Shown here piece after piece: positions 52,907 to 63,026 of a DNA stretch of 64,000 bases. A model generated the notes under the pieces. It was not told where the DNA came from. It worked only from the letters and a program-made list of their open reading frames with translations, and did no database searches. A program made the position numbers and the translations under genes. The number at the start of each line of letters is the position of its first letter. Position 1 is the first letter of the stretch. This stretch comes from Prillingera fragicola. Taxonomy: Eukaryota; Basidiomycota; Tremellomycetes; Trichosporonales; Trichosporonaceae. The stretch lies in NCBI GenBank assembly GCA_002335605.1, contig BEDY01000011.1, forward strand, positions 434,001-498,000, in the 5' to 3' direction.

Positions 52907-54077
52907 CTAGAGACGCTGAATAACCGCGTCGGCAACCTCGTCGGTGGAGGCGGAGCCTCCGAGGTCGCGTGTCTTGATGCCATCCTCGCAGGCTTTCTCA
53001 GTGGCCCGCATAAGCATGGCCGCAGCTTCACTTTCTCCAAGCCACTCGAGCATCTCACAGGCAGACCAGAACGTGCCCACAGGATTAGCGAGACCCATGC
53101 CCGTGATATCAAAGGCACTGCCGTGGATAGGCTCGAACATGCTCGGCATCTCACGGGATGGGTCAATGTTGGCAGTGGGAGCGATTCCAATCGAGCCGGC
53201 GAGGGCAGCAGCAAGGTCGGAGAGAATGTCGGCATGGAGGTTGGTTGCGAGGATAGTATCCAGCGACCTCGGGTTGAGCGTCATGCGAACAGTCATGGCG
53301 TCGACGAGCATCTGGTCCATCGTGACATCAGGGAACTCCTTGGCGACAGAACAGATGACCTCGTCCCAGAGAACCATACCGTTGCGCATCGCATTGCTCT
53401 TTGTAACGTAGGTGAGAAGCTTGCGGGGACGGGACTGGGCAAGCTGGAACGCAAACCGGGCGATGCGCTCGATACCAGTGCGTGTGAAGATGGTAACCTC
53501 TGTACCGATCTCGTGAGGCATGCCAATGTGCGAGCGTCCACCGTGGCCAGCGTACTCGCCCTCACTGTTTTCGCGGACAATGCACCAGTCCAAGTCGCCT
53601 TGAGCGCAGTTCTTGAGCGGCGACTCGGTGCCCGGGAGAATGCGAGTGCGGCGGACATTGGCGTACATCTTGGGCTGCACGATGGCGAGGCGGAGACCCC
53701 AGAGTGAGATGTGGTCGGGAACGTCAGGCGCGCCAACAGAACCAAAGCTGATGTCGTTAAATGACACCCTATCAAGAACAATGGGGAACTTACAAGATCG
53801 CATCGTGCGCCTTCAGCACCTCGATGTAGTCTTTGGGCACATAGCTACCCTGGGACTTGTAGCGCGCGCTGCTCCAATCGAGGTCGGTAAAGTCAAGATT
53901 GAACGTGCCCATCTTTTTGGCCAGAGCAGAGAGAACACGGACACCCGCGTTGATGACCTCGGGACCGATACCGTCACCGCCAATCTGGGCAATCTTGTAG
54001 CTCGCCTTGCGGGCGGCGGGCACAGCCATGCCTTCGGGGTAGGCCGCGGGCTGAGCTGAAAGGGCGATGGGAGCCAT
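52907..54077 (-). CDS. Tartrate/D-malate dehydrogenase (decarboxylating, IPMDH superfamily)
   Basis: Exons 53794-54077 and 52907-53747 give 374 residues. It belongs to the beta-decarboxylating dehydrogenase superfamily: IGGDGIGPEVINAGVRVL, FGSVGAPDVPDHISLWGLRL, IVRENSEGEYAGHGGR, TVTKSNAMR-like YVTKSNAMRNGMVLWDEV, and EPIHGSAFDITGMGLANPVG. DHISLWGLRL and ENSEGEYAGHGGR are specific to the tartrate dehydrogenase / D-malate dehydrogenase branch (TtuC, DmlA) rather than LEU2 or IDH. The NAD-dependent enzyme converts tartrate to oxaloglycolate and, by decarboxylation, to D-glycerate, or D-malate to pyruvate. The Asp triad in the DILSDL and VDAMT region is present. CGGAG-N8-CTCCG lies 156 bp upstream. 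Confidence 0.85.
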
Positions 54078-54645
54078 TGTCGTTGCGGAAAGTGTGAGTG
54101 CAGTTAAATTGGTAGTTGAAGAGAGCTTTGAGAAGTTGTAACAATCAGGCTGTGTCCCCGACGTTCTTATAGCTATAGTGAAGGCCAATGTGAACCATGT
54201 TCACAACTTTACTCCGCACACCACCAAGGACCCGGAGCAGAGTTGCTCCGCCCAACCCATCGCCCAAGAAGGTCCGCTTGTGCCTGGACCGGAGAATCCC
54301 CAACTCCTCAAGATAACAAACTACATGTTACATGGAGTCACATCGTCCGCTCCTGAAGCTCATTCTCGAGTTTGTCGACGAGACTACAGTATGTGCATCA
54401 CCATGGCCAAAGAGTCCACACCACGGATCAGGCCATTAGATACGGAAGTAGTCGCGCCCTGATAAGATACGCTAATTCCATCCAAAACGCCTCAGCACGT
54501 CATTTACTGAAGCTTTGACTAACCGGCACGCCAATGTCCTGTTGATGGCGACATGTCACTGGCATCTCAAGGTATAAGATGGCGGTCATGGACAGGCAAC
54601 AGTGGTCATTAACTCGAATTTACACCGCCAAAGCCGCACGCAGCT
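54078..54645. promoter_or_regulatory. Divergent promoter, tartrate dehydrogenase / glutathione transferase
   Basis: 568 bases. It contains the inverted repeat at 54233-54250. A short open frame starting at 54331 (MESHRPLLKLILEFVDETT) looks like a fragment of an F-box-like N-terminus but is too short to call. Confidence 0.55.
54233..54250. promoter_or_regulatory. Inverted repeat CGGAG-N8-CTCCG (site 2)
   Basis: CGGAGCAGAGTTGCTCCG, a near-perfect palindrome. Arms and spacing are identical to site 1, and the central TT is also shared. It lies 156 bp upstream of the tartrate dehydrogenase start and 396 bp upstream of the glutathione transferase start. Confidence 0.72.
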
Positions 54646-55556
54646 ATGACCATCACCCATACTCCACTCACCTTGTTCGGTTTGTCCCTCCTCGAGGGCC
54701 AGGATATTAATGTCGGGCCATACGCATGGAAGACCGAGGTGGATCTCAGGTGAGTGACATGGATAGTCTGTATAAGAAGTTTGGTAACATTACAGCGTCC
54801 TCTGCGTCCCCTACGAGCTCAAGGGCCGTACCTTCGAGGAGATCCGCAGCAGCTTTGAACAGGAGACTGGCAACCCCAAGGTTTCGGTGCCTACCATCAA
54901 GGTCGACGACGAATTTGTGACCGAGTCTTGGGTGATAGCCCAGTGGGTGAGTACTGTGGGGTACTTGAACTATTCTGATCTGTTAGCTGGATGAGAAGTA
55001 CGGCACCCCCGAACGCTCTCTGTTTGGGGGGTCAGAGGCTGGATACGCCATCGCCCGCTTCATAAACGTATGGGCCGACAAGGATCTTGGAAACGAGATT
55101 GTGCCTCTCTTTGCACCCTGGGTATGCCAGAGACCTCTACCGCTGCCTCATTTCTAACTGTTGCAGTTGTACCAGGCCCAGAACACAGAGTCGTCCAAGT
55201 GGTTCGTCAAACAGAAGCTTGGGGGTGACACTGCCAAGATTGAGGGTCTCGTGCAGCTTTCCAAGGATGACACATTTGTCGAGACCCACGCAGCGGCCGT
55301 GCGAGAGAAGCTCCAGACTCTGGAGCGCCACCTTGCTCAGCTCAAGGAAGATGGCAAGGGTCCGTTCATTGCCGGCACAGACTACCCGACTCATGCCGAC
55401 TCAACGGTTTTCGGCTGGTATGGAGCTTCGGCCGCCGTGAGGCCCTATGACCTTGTCACCAGGATTTGGAAGCACGAGTCTCTTCCGCTCGTCAGTGCAT
55501 GGGTAGATGCTGTTATTGAGGTCTCCGGTGTTCGTGCCCCCGCGTATGACTACTAG
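54646..55556 (+). CDS. Glutathione S-transferase-like protein
   Basis: Exons 54646-54749, 54796-54946, 54987-55121 and 55167-55556 give 259 residues. The N-terminal thioredoxin-like half has TLFGLSLLEGQD, WKTEVDLRSVLCVPYELK, PKVSVPTIKVDDE (cis-Pro) and FVTESWVIAQWLDEKYG (the E-S pair that binds the glutathione gamma-glutamate). The C-terminal helical half has YAIARFINVWADKDL and GPFIAGTDYPTHADSTVFGW. This is the pattern of the fungal/bacterial etherase-like (LigE/Gtt) GST group. It conjugates or cleaves glutathione with an unknown substrate in the cytosol. The gene is divergent from the dehydrogenase and may be part of the same cluster, or only a neighbour. Confidence 0.85.
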
Positions 55557-55973
55557 ACAGAAACATGAACGTTGTAAAATGAACTTATGAACGCCTGATT
55601 ATGTGCAACGGATTACGTGCAAGGGACATGCGCGGACCTACTAGTCACCGCTGGCGTTGTTGGCAGAAGCAGCACTAACCTTGACCCTCGACAGTACGAG
55701 ACCCTTCTCTTTGAGCTCGCGTGCCGACTCCGCCCGTCCACCGCCAAGAGGCGGACCCTCTTTTCTCCGCTCCGTACATCCTGCCATGTTCTCCGCCTCC
55801 CTTGCGGAGCCTCCATACTCCATCGTAGTACTCCTATTCAACGCCTCCCAAGTCATTCTTTAGGAATGTCTATATATCTCAAGCCTGAAGGGCCCATGGG
55901 GTTGCCCACACGAGCTCCAACTTGTGAACGACAGCCCCACTTCGACCTAAACTAGCTCGTTTCGATCTTCAAT
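55557..55973. promoter_or_regulatory. Promoter of the Dal5-like transporter
   Basis: 417 bases. It contains the third CGGAG-N8-CTCC element (55805-55822), with a CT-rich and CGG-rich stretch around it (55720-55830). No gene seen. Confidence 0.55.
55805..55822. promoter_or_regulatory. Inverted repeat CGGAG-N8-CTCCA (site 3)
   Basis: CGGAGCCTCCATACTCCA: the left arm is exact and the right arm CTCCA differs at one base from CTCCG, with the same 8-base spacer. It is 152 bp upstream of the transporter ATG, at a similar distance to site 2 from its gene. Weaker than sites 1 and 2. Confidence 0.5.
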
Positions 55974-57608
55974 ATGGCCGCTCCGCCTCCTGTCCTCTCC
56001 ACCGCCCTGAGCAAGTCGATGTCAAACCTCGACGAAAAGCACGATGTCGCTCATCTTGAAATCATTCCAGGTGGTGCTGATGGGGAGCTACTTGCCGAGA
56101 TTGCCCTCATTCAAAATCTCTCGGAAGATGAGTTTGCTCGCGAGGAGAGGAAGCTCGTTCGCAGGGTAGGTTGTCCTCGTGAGACTGCTGCTGACATCGC
56201 AGATTGATATGCGCTTGCTTCCAACTCTTTTCGTGCTCATGATGTTAAACTACCTTGACAGGAATGCTCTTGCGTGAGTGCTAAACGGAAGGTCCAGTTG
56301 CTGAGATTGTAGATCTGCACGTGTCCAAGGCATCGAGAAGGACCTCGGTCTCAAAGGAACGGACTTCAATGTAGCCATCTCGTAAGCAAAACAATCAAGA
56401 ACCGTGCAGAAACTGATGTTCCAAGCGTTCTCTTTGTAGGCTACATTCTTGGCCAAATCCCCTCCAACATGATTCTGTCTCGGGTCCGCCCGTCGGTCTA
56501 CCTCTCCAGCTTCGTGGCCCTCTGGGGAGCTGTCAGCGCTTGCACAGCAGCTGCCGACAACTTTTCACACTTGGTAGTCACTCGGTTCTTCCTCGGTATC
56601 ACCGAGTCGCCTTACTTTCCCGGAGCACTCTTCCTGCTCTCGTCGTGGTACACCAAGAAGGAGCTTGCTTTCCGCACCTCGATTCTATATACGGCGTCTC
56701 TTCTTTCCGGAGCCTTTGGTGGGCTCATCGCCGCTGGTGTTCAGCAAGGCATGGACGGTGTACTTGGTCTTCACTCGTGGCGCTGGCTCTTCATTCTCGA
56801 GGGAGGAGTCACGGTATTTGCGGCCATCTGCTCTGCCTTCATTCTCCCCGACTACCCCGCGACAACCCGCTGGCTGTCGACCCGCGAGAAAGCCTTTGCT
56901 GTTCTTCGCCTTGAGCGTGACACTGGGGTCCGCGACGAGGAGACCATGACCCTTCTCCAGTCCTTCCTGGCCGCGGCCAAGGATTACAAGCTTTGGCTCC
57001 TTGCTCTCATTATTGTCACCAAGACCACCGCTGGGGCAGTGACGCAATTCATCCCAACGGTGGTCAACACCTTTGGCTACTCCAAGGTCAACACCCTCCT
57101 GATGACCGCACCACCCTACCTGCTCGCGGCGGTTCTGGCGCTCGTCATCTCGTACACCTCTGACCGCCGCCCCGAACGTTGCTTCCATCTCCTCACGCCC
57201 ATCATCTTTGGCATGATTGGCTTTGTCGTAGCAGCAACGACCCGCAGCACCGGCCCGCGCTACTTTTCTCTTTTCCTCATGGTCGGCGGAATGTTTGGAT
57301 CCTACAATGTCGCCCTGGCATGGATCAGCAGCACTTTTGCGCGTCCCCGCGCCAAGCGCGCTGCTGCTTATGCCACCATTAACAGTCTCGGCAACATTGC
57401 GCAGATCTGGTCGCCATACTTGTATGCTTCGAACTATGGCCCCACCTACGCTCTTGCGTTCAGCGTGAATGCGGTCATGGCTGCTGTCGCCGTTCTGGGC
57501 TGCCTGGTCCTGCGGTGGTGCCTCAAGCGGGAGAACGCTAAGATGGACGCCATAGAGACGGATGTGGAGGGGGCTGCGACGGAGACGCGGATTCGCTACG
57601 TGTTGTAG
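55974..57608 (+). CDS. MFS transporter, anion:cation symporter (Dal5/Tna1-like)
   Basis: Exons 55974-56165, 56203-56273, 56313-56381 and 56426-57608 give 504 residues. Typical fungal ACS features are NYLDRNALASARVQGIEKDL in segment 1, LGQIPSNMILSRVRPSVYL in segment 2, RFFLGITESPYFPGALFLLS and SWYTKKELAFRTSILY, then WRWLFILEGGVTVF. The family imports carboxylate-type solutes (allantoate, nicotinate, pantothenate, and in bacteria TtuB imports tartrate) with a cation. Beside the tartrate dehydrogenase and glycerate kinase and with the same promoter element, it is the likely importer of the acid; that is inference. Twelve segments are visible and the tail is charged. The short exons 2 and 3 each keep frame through the first two segments. 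Confidence 0.88.
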
Positions 57609-57746
57609 AAGGAGAGCAGGGACCCATAGTGAAGTATCATAAGGTAGTACATGCAATTGCGATTGCGATTACTTTTAACTATTTAGTACAATGGTGAGAC
57701 ATGTTGTTACAACTTCAGTGTCCAGGTGTCTGTCGAGCAAATGTCC

Positions 57747-58462
57747 TTAGGTGGCAAAGGGACTTCTTCGGGCTGGAAATGTCAGCCTAGAACACCTTGG
57801 AACTGGCGGGTCAAGTACTCACTCTCGGCGGGAGTGTACAGTCCAGAGCCAGCTAGAAGCGAGATGTCCTGTGGCATCTCACACCGCGCAAAGTAGATAT
57901 CGTGCGGGCGGCGCGTCTTTGGCCTAGCGCGGGGCAGAGGCGCCAGTGCACCGAGGGGCACGCCGTCGCACTTGATGCGCTCGCGGATAGTTGCCGTCTG
58001 TGCCGGCGGAGGGGGCATGACGGGGGGTGGGCTCACGCAGAGGAGGGGCACGCTGGTGCTGGTGCTGGTGCTGGTGCTGTCGCCGCTGCTGCTGCTTCCG
58101 CTGCGCACTTTCCTGCGCCCCCGAGACGAGGACTCGAGAACCTGCAGCTCTTCGCAGGTGAACTCGACAAAGTGCAGGTCCTCGTCGCACCAGAGGCCGC
58201 CACGGGGCCGCCTGGGGCCGATGAGCTTGCGCGGTCGGTGGACTTCGACGGTGAGTGAGTCGATGCTGGGGAACCGTGAGCTCCGGGACGAGCTGGAGCG
58301 GATGCTTGCGGGTCGGGACGAGTCCGACATGATGCTGGAGGGGCGGGAGTCGACTGGGGAGAGTGGAGGGGAAAAGGTCGAGCTCGACGATGGTGTGGGG
58401 GAAGATGGGAGAGAGACGGACATGGCGCCAGGTCGGGTATCAAGTTGTGGATAAGAGATCAT
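57747..58462 (-). CDS. Hypothetical Ser/Pro-rich protein
   Basis: Exons 57823-58462 and 57747-57772 give 221 residues. The first 80 residues are Ser/Pro-rich (SPTPSSSSTFSPPLSP). A central conserved-looking patch (GLWCDEDLHFVEFTCEELQVLE) follows, then a Ser/Thr repeat (STSTSTSTS), encoded by a CTGGTG-type hexamer repeat, and an Arg-rich segment (RPKTRRPHDIYFARCEMPQDIS) with a Y near the end. The 50-base intron has GTGAGT, a CTGAC branch and CAG, so splicing to the 8-residue final exon is likely. Without it the frame ends after EYLTRQFQGVLG. A later Met (58423) is an alternative start. I recognise no family. Confidence 0.6.
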
Positions 58463-61443
58463 GATCAGCTCGCTCTATTCTTATGAAGAATGAGGCTCGG
58501 AGTGATCAAACAAGTGTCCGTGATTGAGTGAGCAGATGCAAAAGCCGATGCAGCATTGCTCTTGCTCAAGTTGAAGACGAGGTCAGAAGTCCGCGAGGTT
58601 GAGACGGGTGGCTGACACAATGTCGAACGCCGGGGTCCTGCTCGGACCTGAGTCCAAGACGCGGGGCAGACCAGGTTGGGTGTTTACAGTCCGTACCGTG
58701 GCGGCCCGCCTTCAGGCATGCCGTCACAACGGTCGACGAGCCTTCTCTTTATTCTCGCTTTGGCGGCAGAAGATGAGGCAAAGGCGCCGAGGATTGACGA
58801 GAGCGGGGCAGCGGGATCGCGGCCAAGGCTGTCCTCGCCCGCTTCAGCCGACCCAAAATGGCAGCTGGTGGACCCTTCCCGTTGGACCTGTGATAATGGA
58901 CCTGGAGAGATGCCGGCCTCTGCTCTTGTGCTCTTGCACGTCTACTGCTTCAACCTTGGCAGTACTCTTCCCGGCTTCCCCTGCCCAGCCATGCATACCC
59001 CAGGCACATTGCAACTACTTTGCTCTGGGCTGTGCGCGAGGTCATGCTGTTAGAGAATAAACAAACCGCGTGCGCTTGGCTTGCACATCGCCCTGGGTGG
59101 CGTCAATTGATAAGACTTTAGGTGACATGCTTACCTGGGGAACCAAACAATGTGTCCGACGCGCCGTGAAGCACTCATGTTCCCTTTGCTGTTGACACTA
59201 CTGAATCTGGAACCAAACAACGGTGTATGCTTTGTTAGAATCAGAGATACATGAGTAGGAGATTCGGCTTATAGAAGCGGCTTGGCAGACTACGTGCTTC
59301 AAGGATATAGATGGTATGCTTGAGATGTCAAAGACATAAGGCAGATGCTACCTCCAGACACCGCCATCAATGATAGTGTCGGAGCCTTCTTTCACAGTCC
59401 TATGTATCTTCTGCTCATGAGAGTCCTGCTGGTGTGACTAGGGCTGTGTGACTGTCGTTTGTGGTGTTTCGACGCGAAGGGATAAGGTTGACCAACTTCA
59501 ACGGATGGATACAACATGAGGTCAGAGTGGTCGACGTGATCATCGACACCTGCGACATCAAGACTCAGACATCCGAGACATCCAAGACGAGTAGCATCCA
59601 AGACAAAGCGTGCAACTATGCCCACTCTTACTTCACTGCATGCAGCATTGGGACACATGCAGCACATCTGCACCGAGTAGTGGACGAGCCATAAAATTAA
59701 TTGATTAATTAATTGCTGGACGGTCATGTGGAGTTCACATGGAAAGACACGGTCGACGTGCCATCCCATCAACAGCATGCCATCGTTAGCTGCACAAACT
59801 TTATTTCCTACACCTGGAGAAATGGTTATAGAATCGTACTTGCAGACGCCGAACTTGCACACGTCCAGCAGGTCAGGAACTCTCTTGATCTTGGCATTGT
59901 TTATCACAAATGGGGTTGTTCTGTTACCTGCCAGAGTGCCTTGTAGATCGTCCTTGTCGTGCAGACACCGATGCAGGCAGACGCCGGTGCCCAGGTTCTT
60001 GTCCCCAACAATGTGTGTTTGTGTAACATCTATTCGTACTATTGTTCTGTTGTTTACTGTACCGCTGCCAGTGCGTTCAGATGACAAGTGTCTTGCACAA
60101 ACAGCAACGTCAATCACCGCTGTCTCGCGTCACCCACGACAGGGGCTCTCGTCGTCGCAAACAAGCTGGTGGCTTTGAGGCCCACTCAGTCACACGATCA
60201 TCACCGACGGGTTCCTTCCACTCTTCTTAAGCTCGCGTCCCTGGTAGTCTGAGCGACCTTGAAAGACCATTTCCGTTGGCAGAAGCCATAAGGGGTTGGG
60301 AGGCGTTCGCTGCAGTCCTTTCTCCCTACTCCTCAATGACCTACCAGCCCTCGTTGAGCGTAGTCAACTGGATGGGGTACTTGCTCGCACCTCTGTTTCA
60401 AGGACATAGATCCCAAACGAGGGGCATGGTGCGAATAGCAGCGCTGGCGACCAACGGAGTGCGAGCAGGCGCTTGCTGCAATCACGTCAGCTGCACAGAT
60501 TGAGGGCAGGAACAGTGTAGAGGTGCTGCGATACCAGGAGATGTGTTCCAAAGTGTAGCATGCATCATTCCACATGGGGCCTGGTAGCATCTAGGCCCCT
60601 TGCAACCTTATGCAACAAGAACCATTGAATGAGCTACGTTGGACGCGTGGGTTGAACGCGACATCCATTCAGGGCTGAAAGTGCTCGTTTCAGCCAAACG
60701 CGTCGTCGCGTGCCACCTCGATTGTTCACTCGACGGCTCCTGGCTGCTCCCCTTGCTCTTCCCTTTGCTCTCCCTTTGCATCTGGTCTGCGTTATGTGCT
60801 CCCCGGGGTGACCGACCGGGTCGAAGGCATGCTTGGCTGGTCCCGGTCCCTAGCTCTTGCGTTCGCCCACCGTAAACTGGGTCTGGCAACTCGCATCTGG
60901 GCTCACTCTACCCCAGTTTCTCCTGTGGTTTGGCCAAGTCGTACCCCACACGCCAGCAGACGCCGCTGTCCCTTCTGTGAATACCGAGACAGCGCACGCA
61001 GCGGGCTACTAGAGAAGATCAGATCTCAAGGAAGACCAGGATGTCGAAACAAGGGCCGGGACGTCAGCCAGTAGAGCCAAGGGTATGGTACATACTCCTC
61101 TTCAGTTGCCCAGTTCTACGATGGGCGCGTCGTGCTAGCATGTCGTCCTCCCTTGGCACGGTGGACCTCAGGTAAACAATTATTCGTTTCCATGACCCCT
61201 TCACCCGTTTCCGTCAATTCCGTCGGGGTCAGCAGCGATTGCCTCGCCCTCGACGACCACAAAGTGATACAAAAGCACTTGGAATCGTCTTGTCTTGTCT
61301 TGTTCTTCACCCATCAATCTCATCTGTAGCTGACACTGGCCTGGCGCCCATTCACGACCTCTACTACCGACTCTGCCAACTCGATCGTCACTCGTTCAAC
61401 CACCACGCTCATTTCCTTTACCCGAACGCCCAAGCGACACAGA
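58463..61443. other. 3 kb gene-poor region
   Basis: No family-recognisable coding region. The longest frame (minus strand, 59392-60117, 241 codons) has no motif and is rejected below. Lower GC around 59.1-60.1 kb and an AT-rich tract AATTAATTGATTAATTAATT (59696-59715) are the only structures. It ends at the promoter of the CAP protein gene. Confidence 0.5.
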
Positions 61444-62488
61444 ATGCGTCTCTCGTTCGTCATCCTATCCGCGCTGGTCGCAACCGCTTCTGCGGCTCCG
61501 CACTGCAAGCCCAAGACCACGACGACTTCGTCGGCCCCTCAGTCCTCGTCCACTGAGGCGCCTACCTCCTCTGAGCCGCCTTCGTCCACGTCCACGACTG
61601 AGTCTTCGTCGTCGTCGTCGTCTTCGTCTTCGTCTTCGTCTTCGTCTTCGTCTGAGTCTTCTATCTCGACTTCGTCTTCGGTCGCGCCCACGTCATCTGC
61701 GCCGACGTCGTCCGCGCCGACCTCGTCTGCGCCGACCACCTCTGCCCCGACGTCGTCCGTGCCCACGACCTCGGAGTCGGGCACCCCAACCTCGTCCCAG
61801 CCCCCGGTCAACACCGACCCTCCCAACGGCGCCGTCGTCTGGCCCAACCCGAACAGGGCCGACCCGGTCCCCCTGTGGGACTCGGACAAGGTCAACATCA
61901 CTGGCGAGATGACTGAAGCCGACTTTACTGGCACGTCGGTTATCAGCAAGGCTACCCTCGAGTTCCACAACATTGTGCGCGAGAGGTGGCAGGCCGAGCC
62001 CATCAAGTGGAACGAAGACTATGCCCGTTGGGCCGCTGGTAACTTTACCTCTGGCCCCAACAAGTGCAAGTGGGACCACCTGTGAGTCTTTCGTCATCAT
62101 CAAATGTGGACGCGGACTGACGGCCAACCAGCGGCGACGACAACCTGTCCATGATGTGGTTCTCCTCGGAGGGCTTTGTCTTTGACGCCATTGCCCAGTC
62201 CGAGATGTGGGCGGCAGAGTGGAGTGAGTAACCATCACTTATAGCCATGTTGCACCCACTGACATGCACCCAGAGGACCATGACTGGCAGGCCCACACGC
62301 TGAAACTCGACCACCTTACCGAGATGGTGTGGAAGAAGCACACCGAGGTCGGCTGCGGGTGGACTCTGTCATGCCCCGACCCCCAGGGTGGTAGCCAGAT
62401 CTACTGGCGCTGCATCTACACGCCGGGCGGCAACGTCAGGGACCAGGAAACGTTCGACGAGAATGTTGGCACGCCCGTCCTCAGCTAA
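61444..62488 (+). CDS. Secreted CAP-superfamily (SCP/PR-1-like) protein
   Basis: Exons 61444-62081, 62132-62223 and 62274-62488 give 314 residues. A signal peptide (MRLSFVILSALVATASA) is followed by about 110 residues of Ser/Thr/Pro-rich linker encoded by a TCG/TCT microsatellite, then a CAP domain: FHNIVRERWQAEPIKWNEDY, WAAGNF, GDDNLSMMW, LDHLTEMVWKKHTEVGCG and the closing CIYTPGGNV. CAP proteins are secreted; the yeast Pry members bind sterols and lipids. The central His and Glu of the family are in place (FHN, EMVWKKH). The linker is likely heavily O-mannosylated. All junctions are in frame (CT/C, A/AG). Confidence 0.9.
61607..61680 (+). repeat. TCG/TCT microsatellite inside the CAP gene
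   Basis: A run of TCG and TCT/TTC codons encoding up to 17 consecutive Ser, followed by SAPT-type repeats (SAPTSSAPTSSAPT). Slippage here could change the linker length between strains. Confidence 0.8.
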
Positions 62489-63026
62489 ACGGCGCGCCCC
62501 CCATGATGCCTATTCATGACAACGTTCGTGTATTCTGTTCGTTTTTTTCTTTCTCGCTTTATTCCCCCTCCTCTCCTTTTTCCTGGTCGTGAACCCCAGC
62601 AGCAGTTACTTTCCTGGTGAATGTATAGGGGCGGCCAGGTGCTGCCCATCGTTTTGTTAAACATCGCGAGATGATGCAAGCCATGTCTCGCAACTGGGGT
62701 TGTATGTTTGCATGTTTGTGTGCACGTGCCTGTGGATGAGGTGATGCACAGTAGCAGCAACTGACCACCCACCCATCTTGCTTCTCCATCGTCTATGCTG
62801 TTCAGGTTGCCCAGTATGGTGTCCGCGCCGGCTGTTAATATCCCTGCTAAATGCTGGAAACCATGTTAACCGGGCCCATGACCGAATACCTCAAGCCACC
62901 ATGGATGCCCTGCCCCCCATCGTGCACATTGTCACAGCCCATCTCGCGACTGCTTCAAGGTCAGCGGTGCCGCCCTCCCCCATCCTCGACGGCCTGTAGC
63001 AACAGCGTTCGCAAGTCTGGCTCAAG
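62489..63026. other. Intergenic span upstream of the carboxylesterase
   Basis: About 540 bases holding the 3' flank of the CAP gene and the promoter of the carboxylesterase. A short in-frame stretch from 62902 (MDALPPIVHIVTAHLATASR) is not in frame with the esterase and is likely chance. Confidence 0.45.

Noticed and set aside
54331..54435. Short frame MESHRPLLKLILEFVDETT in the dehydrogenase/GST promoter, resembling an F-box-like N-terminus
   Set aside because: Only 34 codons, no C-terminal block and no FPHI motif; similarity is too weak to call a relic.
59696..59715. AT-rich tract as a palindromic attachment or origin site
   Set aside because: The sequence is not a perfect inverted repeat and there is no flanking element to support a specific role.
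59392..60117. Minus-strand frame of 241 codons in the gene-poor region
   Set aside because: It is the longest frame there, but it has no recognisable motif and no splice partners, and I saw no family match. A transcript could change this.
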